Source of the DNA: Pontederia crassipes
Lineage: Eukaryota > Streptophyta > Magnoliopsida > Commelinales > Pontederiaceae
Length of the DNA: 64,000 nucleotides
Assembly: GCA_030549335.1 (NCBI GenBank)
Contig: CM060183.1
Coordinates: 24,688,552-24,752,551 of the forward strand
Direction of reading: 5' to 3'
Under the pieces are notes generated by a model, which had not been told where the DNA came from, made no database searches, and worked only from the letters and a program-made list of their open reading frames with translations. A program made the translations under genes and the position numbers. The number at the start of each line of letters is the position of its first letter. Position 1 is the stretch's first letter. Below are positions 11,075-23,533 of the stretch, piece after piece.

Positions 11075-12430
11075 TCACAGCCGAGACGCTATCCCATCAC
11101 GGATAATGTCCCCTCTCATTTTTTCCGTTGTATTGGCGAGCATAGAGGGCATCAAGTCATCGGCACGTAACTTTTCGGGCTCAGGAGGGATGGTCCTATT
11201 GAAATACCTGTCGTCGGTCTGATGCCGTTTCACAAAGTTGTGTATCACACAACATGCTATGACAATAAACTTTTGAATCCTCACCGGATATTGAATTGGG
11301 CTTCGAAGTAACTTAAACCGCTTCTTCAATATCCCGAAAGACTTTTCAACACAGTTTCGCAGTTGCGCATGCCTGTGATTGAAAATATCCTTCGCATCAC
11401 GATATCATCCCGCCAGGGTACTCTCCGTAAAAATCCCCAAATGGTATCTTCCACCCCGATAAGGGGCGAGTAACTTATCGGAGTTTGCGTAACTTGAGTC
11501 GACAAGGTAGTACTTCCCTATGCAGAACGACAATGCGAGAAATTAATTTGTATAATTAAGAAAGAAGCGAGGTTCTTAGAAACGAGATTCTCGAAGGTTA
11601 CCGTCAGGAACACGGAACTCATTCCTTTCAACACACCATCTCAACACCTTCATATCGCCTGCTGAGCCTTCCCAACCAGCGTAGACAAAATGAAATACGT
11701 GATCAAACGAGGTCGCAGCCATGACGTTCTGCAATAGAAATCCCTTCCGATTTCGATACGGGGTAGCTTTTGACTTTGGCACATGAGCTGGAATATGTGT
11801 CCCATCAACAGCTCCTAAGGCGTTCTACAGAGACATAAGAGAGTAAGGTTAGTGACAATCCTATGTATTAGCATTTCATAAGCATCCTCACGCGAATATG
11901 TTTTACGTACCGCGAAGTAGGGGTAGAAAGTGCGAGAGCCTCGCACTCGTGGGTGGACCCCTACATCGGAATCAGGAAGTTGTATGAACTCGTCTCTCAA
12001 CGAACAAATTGCTTTCAATACCTCCCTAAAGTGACGAGATATTGTTTCTCCAAAGTGTTGAAACTCCTCTTGCATGTCTCTATTTGTTTCATCGCGTCGA
12101 ATGGCATACAAGAAAATGGCCAGCTGTTCTCGTGCACTAACATTCTTGGTGGATGCAATGAGCCCTCGAGATACTAGCAACTCCTCCAATATCAAGAAAG
12201 TGGTATTCTGGAGTCCAAAATGATGGTACCCACTTTTTGTGATGTCCATTCAACATATCATTAACAAGTTGATCTCCCGTGAATGGACGTGTCCTGCAAG
12301 ACATCCTCGGCACTTGCTCAATGGACGAAGATGGACCACCTATCTTAGTACTGTGTGTTGAAGTGAATTCTGCTTGAAGATAGTGAAATTCATCCTCCAT
12401 GATAGAGGACCACATTTGTTCGAAATTCAT
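11075..12430 (-). pseudogene. PIF/Harbinger DDE transposase, degenerate
   Basis: This is the nuclease that would cut and rejoin the element's ends. Reading on the minus strand: an N-terminal helical part (REQLAIFLYAIRRDET and FGETISRHFREVL), the first catalytic Asp in GAVDGTHIPAHV (about 11790-11820), the second Asp in GWEGSAGDMKVLRW, and the catalytic Glu in NCVEKSFGILKKRF (about 11320-11350). All three catalytic residues are present. Typical GT..AG junctions suggest introns, for instance between PDG (about 11595) and KYYLVDSSY (about 11515). There is one in-frame TGA at 11405-11407, best read as CGA to TGA (Arg, expected before YRDAKDIFNHRH). The reading frame also changes near 12225. It is therefore probably inactive. 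Plant members are usually near 400-480 aa, which fits this span. Confidence 0.75.
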
Positions 12431-12689
12431 CTAGAATAACAAGAAGAAGATAGTGATGTTCGATTCATAGAAATAGTACATGGATGTTTTGTAGCAATAG
12501 TACATGATTTAACGAAAAGTACATGCCATTACATAAGGTACTACATTAAGTTATGCATAGATGCTATTACAAAATACATGCCATTACATAAGGTACTACA
12601 TCAGCTCCTACATAAGTTAGTAATAATAAGAAGTACACGAGCAGACTACATAATTTCGTGCCAAAAGCACACGGCCAAGCCACCTACAA

Positions 12690-14063
12690 CTATTTCAATT
12701 CACACAACATCACATGATACTCCGTGTCGCTCGAGGGAGCCTCAACCCCACTGGATCTAGGTGGAACAAAAGGACGTGAAGATAATGCAACAAAACCATG
12801 ATTCGCAGGGCTTACTTTGGAAGGACTGAAATACGGATTGGCCGCTTCAAATGGACTTGGCATACCTTGATACATTGTAAAGGGATTGGCCATATCGCTT
12901 AGACCTGTTGCAGGGATTGTGGATGAAGCGGCATAGGTGATTGTGGATGTAAACGCAGGTGCATCAAATGAGGGCACAATTGGGCTTGGAGGAGGGGGTA
13001 AACGATAGTACTCAGACACTTTTCGAGATATCCAAAATTGAAGCATGTCATCGTCGCACTTCATGAATGTCCATAGCTCTTTCTCATCCTTCAACGCATC
13101 GGCAATGGCCAATTTAACATGTGATGGAAGATTGGGCATCCTTTCCTCCAACTTAGCCCAACACGCATCTGCAGGGGCATTCTTATGCTGTTGAAAGAAA
13201 AGCATTTGTTCCATGAGTTGCATCCTCTTCATTGCTACTTCCTGCTCAGCGAAATCTGCTTCTGTAACCAACTTCTTCTTCCTTGATGTTACCGGGGTGG
13301 AACCAGACCTAGTTCTTTTTCCCGATGATGTAGTTCCACGGAAAGTTCGCAGCGTGTGTTCGGTGGCGGTAGGAGGGTTCTCATTCTCCATACCTAGTGC
13401 CGAGGCTATCGTCATATCTATAATATTATCGTCGGAGCTGCCTTGATCCTCATCTAAGTCCACTAGCTTGGTGGTCGTACATGCTTCCTTTCCCGTGGCT
13501 GTGTTCTTGGCAAATAAGAAAGTAAAGTCGTCGTAATGAGGAAATCGTTTATTTTTGACCATCTGGTAATCCTTGTTCCCCTGTTACAAGATAAAGAGAA
13601 GGGTCAGGTGATGTCATCGCTTGTAACAACGACGCTCAAGATGTTGTAATTAATAACTCATCGCAATAACCTCATCCCACATTGCCTCTTCAGGTGGCTC
13701 GGGCATGCACTTTTCTAGATCCCATCCCCACCCATTCTTATTGGATAGGGCTCTACACAATTCAAAATTCCTCTTCATTACTTTTAAATGATTTTTCATA
13801 TGCTCTATAGTCATCCTCTCTCCGAAGTGGTCATTGAACCTATTGCACATTCTTTTTCAAGCCTCGCCGATGAAGGTGTTAGCTCGAAAGTACCCATCGA
13901 CGTTCTTTTGCATCATCATCCCTACGAAATATGAATTCATATTTGGAGACCAATGACTTGAATGAGTCTTCTCGACGGTGGAGGCCTTTTTCTCTTTCCC
14001 TTTGTTAGAACTCATTACTGAGCAAGGAAAAATAATGAAATTGTGATGAGGAAGATTAGTCAC
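12690..14063 (-). pseudogene. Myb/SANT-like DNA-binding protein of the Harbinger element, degenerate
   Basis: The N-terminal exon encodes a trihelix/SANT-like fold (SHWSPNMNSYFVGMMMQ, then GYFRANTFIGEA, then MCNRFNDHFGERMT and NNLK-type helix). A later exon (13562-12690) gives a 290-aa stretch with KNKRFPHYDDFTFLF, a serine/proline-rich part with basic SRKKK, and a helical region (DFAEQEVAMKRMQLMEQ). Such proteins bind the subterminal repeats and recruit the transposase in plant PIF/Harbinger elements. A TGA at 13857-13859 replaces the Trp expected in EAWKRM. An intron between about 13650 and 13580 has a plausible acceptor (TAACAG). It lies upstream of the transposase on the same strand. Confidence 0.65.
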
Positions 14064-14420
14064 AAGTTCCTATTGTCGACAGCGCCCCCTATCCACCCTC
14101 CCCCTTGTCCCACTCAAATAAGAAGGACGTAACGAATGATTGTCACATAAAGGGGATCTAGGTGGAACAAAAGGCCATGCGTCAAATAGAGGGAAGATAT
14201 GTTGCTATCATAATGGTGTTATATCAATCATTCATACAATGGGAAATATGAGGCACATTAATGAACAAGGTCGATATGGTAGAGTAAAAGAAACATAAGT
14301 TTCATTAAGCAGAATAAAGTAGATATGCAACTGTTTACATATATCAATGAATAACAATGCTATCAGGATGGTTTCATTCATAACAATGTATAAATAACAA
14401 ATATAGCAAATATATCAGGT

Positions 14421-15058
14421 CGTAAAGATTCAGATTAGTAGAATAAAAAAGAGCATCAGTTAAACTTGACCATAGTCCAATTAATGAACAAATATAGCAG
14501 TGTATATGCAAATGTGCACATATATAAATGAGAATAATTGCTATCATACTGAATGTGCACATATATAAATGAGAAACATTGCTATCATAATTATTTCAAC
14601 AATTCGAGCAGAGCACAATGGTTAATATCAGCTCGTAAAGATTCATATTACTAGAATAAAAAAGAGCATCAGTTAAAATTGACCATAGTCCAATTAATGA
14701 ACAAATATAGCAGTGTATATGCAAATGTGCACATATATAAATGAGAATAATTGCTATCATACTGAATGTGCACATATATAAATGAGAAACATTGCTATCA
14801 TAATTATTTCATTTATTCGAGCAGAGCACAATGGTTAATATAAGGTCGTAAAGATTCAGATTATTAGACTAAAAAAGAGCATCAGTTAAACTTGACCATA
14901 GTCCAATTAATGAACAAATATAGTTGTGTATATGCAAATGTGCACATATATAAATGAGAAACATTGCTATCATACTTAATGTCGACATATATAAATGAGA
15001 AACATTGCTATCATAATTCTTTCATTCTTTCAAGCAGAGCACAATGGAAAATATGAGG
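14421..15058. repeat. 213-bp tandem repeat, three copies
   Basis: CGTAAAGATTCA-type unit starts recur at 14421, 14634 and 14847, a constant 213-bp period. Each unit also contains an internal near-duplication of GTGCACATATATAAATGAGA. The third copy is the most diverged. The array occupies the 5' side of the Harbinger genes, where binding sites for the Myb-like protein or promoter elements might be expected. Confidence 0.85.
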
Positions 15059-15640
15059 TGCACATTGCTAACACACATTAAGAAAAGTAGACTGTATATG
15101 CAAATTGCACCTATATAAATGATGTTCGACACTGATATCATGTCAATTTTTAAACCCTAAACAGAGAGGTAGAGAAATTACAAACAGCAAGATAAAAAGT
15201 TGCAACGGGATTTTTAGATATCTTACTTAGATCGTGGAGTTCACAGCAAACAGAAACTTCTTCGCTACGACAACTGTGATCGCAGGAACAATCTATATTA
15301 GCAAATCGTCGAAAAAGAGACGTTAGGAGATATAATCATAGATCGGCGAAGAAGAAATAATGGGATCGTGCCACTAGCACTCAAGAAATCTTGAACCCTA
15401 ACACAGAAGAAATCCAACCGAAGAGAGGATTGGTAACAAACCCTAAACCCTAACACAGATCGAATAAAGGAAGTGTTATCGAAAAAAATTTCGGAATAAA
15501 TGTTTCAAAAAATCCCTAAACCCTAACAAGAAACTGATAAGGGTATCTGTTATTGGAAACAAATTTCGGTCAGTAAAAATGCGCACTTGCACTTTTCCGC
15601 ACGAAAGTTAGAGTTTCGCAGTTTCCCTCTCTGCGGTGGC
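15059..15640. promoter_or_regulatory. Probable 5' leader region of the Harbinger element with telo-box-like words
   Basis: AACCCTAA words recur (around 15395, 15440, 15450, 15520). Such telo-box motifs are known promoter or leader elements in plants. No TATA box can be assigned with confidence. The right end of the transposon should lie close by but was not found. Confidence 0.3.
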
Positions 15641-15899
15641 TTCCTACGCCACATCTGTCACGGACGTGCTCCACAAATATCATTCTAACATAATCTTACT
15701 TTTAATTAGTGTATAAAGTCAGTTTGAATGCTTGTATAGTCATGATTGCGTGTAGCAATTAACTTTTGGATTAAAACATAATCATAATTAAATTATTGAT
15801 AAGCGTTATAAAAAAATTATATAAGATTATTAGAAATAAATTCTAATATTTGTAAATATTATAATAAACATGTTTAACTATGATTAAATATGGCTAATT

Positions 15900-18863
15900 A
15901 GAGGTTTAAAATTAATTTTTAACAAAATGATATGATTGGACCTTTATTTCAACCAATACGATTTCAAGCAGCTCAAGCAGGCTGCTGACCAGTTGCTTAG
16001 AAATATATTTTTTCAAACTGTCATATGATGTGTTAAAATTCTGGAAAAAATATATATATAATTTATTCTTAGTATCTGCAAGCCAAAAAATTTCCAAGAT
16101 CAGATCCATTGTCGAACAGTCTGAGGAAATTCGAAAAGTTTGCTGAGTTAAGGTGAATCTGTAGATCCGAAACTGACCTTCAACTTCATATGATCATATC
16201 TTCGTGAGTAGTTCTTCATAAATCTTGAAATTCTGCATTCTCGACGTTAGCTTTCCATGACTACAAGAATCATATAAAAAGGATTTGTGTAGAGAAAGTT
16301 ATAAACTCAGCACCGTAGGTTGCTCACTCTGTCCCGAGTCTGATACATGTTCAACTTGTGAATTAGGGCACGGTTTGAATATAACGAATTAGGGTTTGGA
16401 ATTTGGATATGATTAATTAGACATTCTAAGAGTTCGGTGAGAAGTGGAATCATCCTATTTGGACATGTATTTTGGGAGAAATGAATTTTTCATTTCATAG
16501 TGAGGCTTCTATGAGATTTCAAGACATGGACAGATCACGACCCTAATTAACTATTTTTGTTATAAGGTCATACAAGGAGTTAAATTCTACAATTTTTATG
16601 CCTAAATGTTACTGACTTCTAGATTTTAGGAAAATTAGGATATTGTCAAATGAATAAGTATTGTTAAAGATATAAACTAGTCATTACACAGTCTGCCAGG
16701 ATATAAACCCTAGGTCAGATTTCATGGGATGTTTTGAATTACTCACTTGGACTTAGTTAATGATATTTGGGGGATGAAAACCTTAGTAAGTGTAGTTTAT
16801 AATTTATCTAGAATCATGAGATTTGCCTTTGTGGTTAAGAAGTTATGAATTATTTATTGACACATACTCAGTTTGGAATCCTGAGACAGCACCTAGTTAA
16901 GTTATGGAAGATTGAGATGTTCCAAGTGTGAAATAATCTATGAATATAAATATTTGAAGTTAGATATTAGTACCAGAGGGGATTATATGCATTTTAAGGT
17001 GAACAATGGTTGCATGAGCATGCATTGCATATTGTTATTATTAGTAATTGAAAAGTGAAATAGCATCATTGCTTGTAGAAAATCAATAAGCTACAAGTGA
17101 AAGGAGAAAAATCTAGTAAACCTTTTTGAAAACATAAAGCACCAGGTGAGTGGGTAAATTTACAACATAGGAAAATGTTATATGTTAGTTCTTTTATTTA
17201 TGATATTACCGCAAGCAAAGATTATTATTGTTATTATTGAAATATATCTTGCGTTATGAAAAGTATTTATGATATGATTCATGGATTTCATATGAGATGG
17301 AGTAATATCTTATACAAAAATATTTTCAGAGAACAATGCTTGTGAAGTGAAAATAAGTTTTACTTGATAATGATATGTGATTATGACGTGTATTTTGATA
17401 TTATTAAACTCCATGTGTTCATTAGCCATGCTGTTTGAAAAAGATCTTTGGGACCGCATTCGATATGCATGAAGTCTTTGGGACGTATATCGGGTGTCTT
17501 TGCTCTTTGGGGGCTGCACTGCGTGCACGTATTGACCCATGATCGCTCTGCGTATCTGAGAATCATGATTGGGTGGCACACAATCATGGTTGGGATACGT
17601 ATTGACCCATGATTTGCTCTGCATATCTGATACTCTTGATTATGAAGCTCTGCTTAGCTGTATGATACATGATCATAGAGGGATACGTATTGACCTATGA
17701 TGAGTATGTGCAATGATACATGTGTAGAGTTTAATTGTGAATATGATGATATCTTGAATAATTTGTATTTATGTAAAAGTTCATATGATTTGAAAAGTTA
17801 TGTGATATGAGTTATGCTTTAAATATTTTCTCATATGAAAGAAATATAATTATTTAAATATTATATGCACTCGTATTGTTTCCTTATGTTGTACTTTTAT
17901 TCCACTCACTGAGCAAATGATTGTTGCTCACAGTACCCATTTTAAATTTTTCAGATACTCGTAAGTTCTTGGGTTGAGTTGACTCGAAGCTTGGTTTGAG
18001 ACATATAGAAGAGGTCGAACCGCCGGAGCATTGCTATTTTTTTTCACTTTTATTTTCCCCTTCACTTTTGTTTTTGAAACATGCATGTAATAGGTAGTCT
18101 TAGATGTTGTAATTAAGTTTGTGAGAAAATATTTTGTAAAGTTGTATAAAACTTGATTCTGTGGGGTGTTGTATGTGGGGTGGTTAGTGGAAAAAATATA
18201 ATGATAATATGTGAATGATATATCTTATAACTGTTTATTTAAACTTTGATGAATATATATATGCATCCTTTGTATGTATTGGCAAATAACACAAATAAAG
18301 GAGGAGATTTTGTTGATTTTATTTATAAAATTACTAAACATAATTAAGAAAGGTAATAGTTGGAATTGAAACTTAGTCACAGAGTGGGGTGACGTCGAGA
18401 TCATAGAAGAAAATGCACGATTTACTGAAAATAGTTGGAAACGATGCATATTTTCCCCTTCACTTTTGTTTTTGAAACATGCATGTAATAGGTAGTCTTA
18501 GATGTTGTAATTAAGTTTGTGAGAAAATATTTTGTAAAGTTGTATAAAACTTGATTCTGTGGGGTGTTGTATGTGGGGTGGTTAGTGGAAAAAATATAAT
18601 GATAATATGTGAATGATATATCTTATAACTGTTTATTTAAACTTTGATGAATATATATATGCATCCTTTGTATGTATTGGCAAATAACACAAAATAAAGG
18701 AGGAGATTTTGTTGATTTTATTTATAAAATTACTAAACATAATTAAGAAAGGTAATAGTTGGAATTGAAACTTAGTCACAGAGTGGGGTGGCGTCGAGAT
18801 CATAGAAGAAAATGCACGATTTACTGAAAATAGTTGGAAACGATGCATGGTTCGGGACGTCGC
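15900..18863 (+). mobile_element. Probable Ty3/gypsy LTR fossil, sense orientation
   Basis: The segment has the look of a long plant gypsy LTR: no coding capacity, a CACTCACTGAGCAAA block near 17900 followed by a CAG, and a GGTTCGGGACGTC motif near 18850 that resembles the usual end of such LTRs. A typical TG start and a target duplication were not found, so the limits are approximate. It is an old remnant without internal genes. A tandem duplication lies near its 3' side. Confidence 0.35.
18052..18848. repeat. Near-identical 398-bp tandem duplication
   Basis: The unit starting ATTTTCCCCTTCACTTTTG at 18052 starts again at 18450. By eye the two copies differ by one inserted A and one substitution, so the duplication is recent compared with the surrounding fossil. 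Alternatively it is an assembly artefact. Confidence 0.9.
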
Positions 18864-18949
18864 GCGTGAACTTGCAAGTTCTGACGTATCGTGAGAATAT
18901 TTTTTCTAGAATATTACGCGTTGACTGAAATTTAAATTCGCATGAGCCC

Positions 18950-19468
18950 TGTTAGAGTTAATGAATACTTCAGGACCCCTTGTTTCTCACACCGGGTTCG
19001 CCCACGTGAGCTTAGGGGAATCTGAGTATTACCCAATTAATAGTATTGCTGGCGTACGAACGAAAGGGGGGGTTCGGGGGGCCCCGCTCGCCGGTGAGCG
19101 GGCGGGGGTTCGGGGGCAGCGCCCCCGAAACCTAGACGGGTTTTGGGCTTTTGTTTAGCCGGCCCGTGTGGTTCGGATTAGGTTTTTTCTCTGTTTGTTT
19201 GGGTTTTAAACCCGGTTTGGAGAGGCTATTAATAGCCTAATTTCTGATGTAATTTGGTGTGGCGGCTGTAAACCTAAACATATAGTGGAACCTCTTTGCA
19301 GGACGTAGCCCTCATCTCAAGGGTGAACCTGGGTAAATTTCGGATGTCTCCTCTATTTTTCTGCAATCTTCTCTCCTTGTTCTCGAATTTTCCCATCAAG
19401 CCCCGCCTTTATTTTATCACCAGTTTGGCAGGACCATGCTTGGTTGTGGGCTGTGTTCGAGCCTAACA
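18950..19468. mobile_element. Ty1/copia LTR fossil
   Basis: It begins TGTTAG and ends CTAACA, a perfect 6-bp inverted repeat as expected of LTR edges. The interior has the GGGGGCAGCGCCCCCGAAACC-type block common in copia LTRs, shown here only in part, and a TATAGTGGAACCTC block with a following GGACGTAGCC. Length is 519 bp. The five bases on each side do not match, so it is not a clean solo LTR; it may be a recombined or truncated remnant. Confidence 0.6.
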
Positions 19469-20385
19469 GACTAAAGGCGGCCAGGTAACATGACGATTGC
19501 CAGCATTTTTTATCTCTTGCTCGTCTTGTATTGCTGCGGCATATCGACAATGTGGCATCAATGTCCCCCCTTCTCCAATCTAGAAGCAGGAATTAAATTT
19601 CGATAATTTTTTCCGTCAAGGAAAAATATTTTTTATGGTAATTAGGTGTAGGACCAAATCTAGGTCTTGCTGATCCTGTCAAACATCCAAGTTTTAAGAA
19701 TTCGGACTGAAAAAAAAATCAATTTCCAATAAACCAATTTGTCATCTAGTTCCAACTGATATGTGTGATTAATCTCGTATCCACTTTTGTCTTAACGTTT
19801 CACTTTAGCTATATGAAAATTCATGCTAGAAAACAATATCTCTTGAAATAATGATTTGATATTTTTAGTTTGATTGAGCGATCAGTTACAATGAATTAAA
19901 TATAATTATTGTAACAACCCAATTTTTATAAATTAAATGAATAGACAAATAAATATTTATTTATTGAATTATGAAAATATTTCAAAAATAAAAAATAATT
20001 GAAATTAAGAAAGGATAATACATTATTTCGAAGAAGAAAATGAAAAAAAAAGAAGACAAAGAATTTAATTAAGATAATTAAGAGAGGTTATAAATAGAGT
20101 GAAAGATTAAAATATTTTAAAATATTAAAAGATGTTCCAAAAATTTAGTGAAAGTTTAAAATATTTTTTTCAGATTATAATTTAATTAAATATGAAAATA
20201 TTTTCCTTGTAAAATTAATCTTTGCAGAAAATATTTTTTTTCAAGTCACTTTGAAGTTTGAACTCTCATTTCTCTTTTCTCATGTCCATGCGGAGCTGCT
20301 ATCTCCAGCAAATTATTTGTGGTTGGACGCCAGAGCCACGGCCCAAAGCGAGGATTCGTCTGTTGAAAAATGCGCTCCAATAGAT
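19469..20385. other. Region without a supported gene
   Basis: Nothing recognisable. The first ~150 bases may still belong to the preceding LTR element. The rest is AT-rich. Confidence 0.4.
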
Positions 20386-20388
20386 TTA

Positions 20389-20929
20389 GGCACTGTGTGA
20401 TACATTAAAAAAAGATAGCGTTTAGCTAAAATTATAAATATTACTATAAGTATTTGATAAATATTTTTTAATAATATTTAAAGGTTTGAATACAAAATAC
20501 AAGAAACTTATCATATTAGTTTATAGAGTACAAATATAATAATTTTATATTTTATTTTTATTAAATCCTCATTTTTAAAATAAAAAATGATTTAATTATT
20601 CAACATCATATATTTTTTATTTTAATATATTACATCTTTAATTTTACGTACAACTCAAATAAAATTTTCATTTTAAAATAATCAATTTTATATTAAAATA
20701 ATATTATAAAATAATATTATTTAGAATAAAATACTATAAATTAATTATTATGAATATGATATGTATACAAATTATAATAAATTATACATTATGTCTTTTT
20801 TTTGTTATTTTATATGATACAAATAATTTAATCGTTGTGTTTACCAAATAACTTTTATTGAATAAATTTGTTATCCTCTAATGGAACTGATATCCTCTAA
20901 TCAAATTGTTAATATTGTCAAATATAGCC
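20389..20929. mobile_element. Possible Tourist-like MITE
   Basis: It is flanked by TTA at 20386-20388 and 20930-20932, begins GGCACTGTGTGATAC and ends GTCAAATATAGCC. The terminal inverted repeats match only partly. Size, AT-rich non-coding interior and the TTA duplication fit a Harbinger-type MITE. Confidence 0.45.
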
Positions 20930-20932
20930 TTA

Positions 20933-21918
20933 AGGTAGTCATTATAGCAAATGTGTGTAAGACCTTTGGATACATTTTTAATAGAATAATTAAGTTAACA
21001 AAAAGATTAAGTGCGCATAATTATTCTCCTGTGATACCTAAAGAGTTTTCATAAGCTTGTATGTCGAAAGTATAAATTAATTATGGTCAAGCCGTGTCAA
21101 AGTCTAAAAAATCATACTAAAACTTCGTTATATCAAAAACTCGATTCCGAATTCAGGCTTAACATGGCCCAAGTTTCAAATAGTCTGATGTGAATTCTGT
21201 TTTTGACGAATTCCAGGCATTCAAAAATTTGTTTCGACGACTCAAATTGATGCACTCGGCCTTGGGTTCCATGTTAGAAAAGTGTAGTATTAAGTATTAA
21301 CACATCTGATCAAGGTCACCTCGAAACTTGGTCCAAGTTTTGTGATAAAGATGTCGAGAAGCCTTGCCGACATCCACTTGAACAATGTTTTGATCAAATC
21401 CGACTCAAGTTTGACCTTACTTGATCTAGATTTTGTTGATTTCTCATATATTATTATCTTTTGATCTATTTTGCAGTTAACGACATTTTTTATCCTATAT
21501 TAATTATGTTAAAAGAAACATGTAAAGATAGATAGATATGTCAAAAGATAAAAGCTCTAATACGAGTTCATCTTGTGTGCTAATTGTCAAAGAATGATTT
21601 AAAGTAAAAAATAAAAAATGGGTCAAGTTAACCCTACTCAGGAATTGGCGTATCATCTCAAGAAATTAAAACGTTGGACCTAAAATGCCACAAAATTTTT
21701 TGAGTCCAAAGCACATTTCGTTAGTTTTAGCTTGATCTACAATGACTCAAAGATGTGAAACTACCGTGATATAATTCATAAAAATTTATTGAGAAGCTCA
21801 TTTAGGACAACATATAGAATTCCTTGGGCCATTGTAAAGCGGTGCAACCCACCTAGAAAGAAAGAAATAAAATAATGTTTGATCTATATGATTTATTATC
21901 TTATTGATTTATACCATG
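20933..21918. other. Intergenic region without a supported gene
   Basis: I see no coding frame with a recognisable domain and no structured repeat. It ends at the ATT that was duplicated by the mini CACTA insertion. Confidence 0.5.
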
Positions 21919-21921
21919 ATT

Positions 21922-23530
21922 CACTACAAGAAAATTACGATTTTTCGACGGATAATTTTCTACGGTTCTAAATCAGTCGTAATTTGCGACGGATTTTTCG
22001 ACGGTTCCGTTTCCGACGGATTTTTCGACGGTTATGACCGTCGGAAATAATTTTTATTATTACTTAATTTTTCGACGATTAGGAACGTCGATATTTTCGA
22101 CGGATATCCATCCGTCGCAATTTTCGACGACTTTTCCGACGGTTACGACCGTCGAAAATAAAAAAAATTAAATTATATATTTTTAATATTATTATTAAAT
22201 TTTTTCGATGGATTTTCCGACGGTCACGACCGTCAGAAAATAAAAAAAATTAATTATATAATTTATTATATTATTATTTAATTTTTTGACGATTAGGAAC
22301 GTCGATATTTCCGACGGATATCCATCCGTCGCAAAATCCGCCGGAATTTTCGAAGGTCGTAACCATCGGTAAATGTATAATAATATCATATATAAGAGTA
22401 TTTTATTAATATAACTAGCGACGGTCCAAACCGTCGCAATTACCGACGGTTTTGACCGTCGGTAACGATTATCGACGGTTCAAACCGTCGGTAAAATAAA
22501 AAATAAATATTATATATAACTAAATAAAATAAAAATATTTAATATTTACATTTTCGACGGTCGAAACCGTCGGTAATTAAAATTTCGTTATCCCGCTTTT
22601 TTTTTCCTTTTCCTGCTTTCTTTCCAATTTTTTCCTTTATATATTCCTCCTCCCTCTTCTCTCTCCCTCCTCCCTCCACTCCTCTCTCTCTCCCTCCTCT
22701 CCTCTCTCTCTCCCGGCCGCGAGCACCGGATCGGCCTCTCCCGCGCGCCGGATGCCAGCGATCCTCCCACGCCGGACGCCGGCGACCCTCTCCCGCACCG
22801 GCGTATCTTTCCCGCGCCGGCGTATCTCTCTCTCTCCCTCTCCGCGCCGGCATCTCTCTCTCTGCTGTCGGCCGGATCCGACCGTGGCCGTTCGGATCCG
22901 GCCCCCAGCGGCCGGTTCCGGCCTCCAGCGGCCGGTTCCGGCCTCCAGCGGCCGGTTCCGGCCTCCAGCGATCGGATCCGAACGTCATGCGGCTGGATTC
23001 GGCCGCTAATTTTTTTATATTTAAAAAATTATTTGCGACGGTTGCGACCGTCAAAAGATCGACGGTTGCGACGTCCGTCCAAAGTTTCGACAGTTGCGAC
23101 CGTCGAAAAGTTGCGACGGTTCGAACCGTCGGCCTTTTCCGACGGTTACAACCGTCGGAAATTTCGACGGCTCGGACCGCCGGCCTTTTCCGACGGTTGC
23201 AACCGTCGAAAATATCGACGGCTCGGACCGTCGGCCTTTTCCGGCGGTTGCAACCGTCGGAAATATCGACGGTTCGAACCGCCGGGGACTTTTCCGGTGG
23301 TTGCAACCGTTGGAAAATTTCGACGGGTCGAACCACCGGTGACTGTTCCGACGGCCAGAACCGTCGATATTTTCGAAAATTTTTTTCAACCGTCGCAAAT
23401 TCGTTTGCGATGAGCGTTTTTTCGACGGATCGATTCCGACTGAAAAACCGTCGGTAATTGTGTTACCAACAATTTTCGGGCTGATTACCGACGGTTCGAA
23501 CCGTCGGTAATCTGCGTTTTTCTAGTAGTG
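21922..23530. mobile_element. Complete-ended mini CACTA (En/Spm) element
   Basis: It starts CACTACAAGAAAA and ends TTTTTCTAGTAGTG and is flanked by a perfect 3-bp duplication ATT (21919-21921 and 23531-23533). Both subterminal regions carry many CCGTCG/CGACGG units in both orientations, the binding-site arrays typical of CACTA elements. The middle (22600-23010) is a GC-rich, CT-rich and CCGG-rich block. No transposase is encoded, so it depends on an autonomous partner. The 9.6-kb element at 30.9-40.5 kb shares end sequence, subterminal motif and central CCGGATCCGG-type block and is a plausible relative. At 1609 bp, with ends and target duplication intact, it is a fairly young insertion. Confidence 0.92.
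22899..22980. repeat. 20-bp GC-rich tandem repeat in the mini CACTA element
   Basis: The unit GCGGCCGGTTCCGGCCTCCA is repeated about four times with a 20-bp period. A related CCGG-rich block with a 30-bp period lies in the large CACTA element. Confidence 0.85.
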
Positions 23531-23533
23531 ATT

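Larger units (their letters stand above)
9835..15640 (-). mobile_element. Decayed PIF/Harbinger element, transcribed on the minus strand
   Basis: The left end is marked by GGCTGTGTTTGGCAGCAGG directly after a TTA. Inside, all on the minus strand, lie a Myb/SANT-type DNA-binding protein gene (14.06-12.69 kb), a DDE transposase gene (12.43-11.08 kb) and a small hybrid-binding-domain gene (10.85-10.49 kb). The two-gene pair of transposase plus Myb-like protein is the hallmark of plant PIF/Harbinger elements, in which both proteins are needed for transposition. I could not find a matching right-hand inverted repeat, so the right limit is approximate and taken from the end of the 5' leader-like sequence. 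Both main genes carry premature stops, so this copy is probably not autonomous now. Confidence 0.7.

Noticed and set aside
15390-15530. Clusters of CCCTAAACCCTAAC suggesting an interstitial telomere
   Set aside because: Only isolated one- to two-unit copies are present; telo-box-like leader motifs are a better reading.
22539-23457. 265-codon minus frame and several plus frames in the mini CACTA element
   Set aside because: They translate the CCGTCG subterminal repeats and the GC-rich block; no transposon protein is recognisable.
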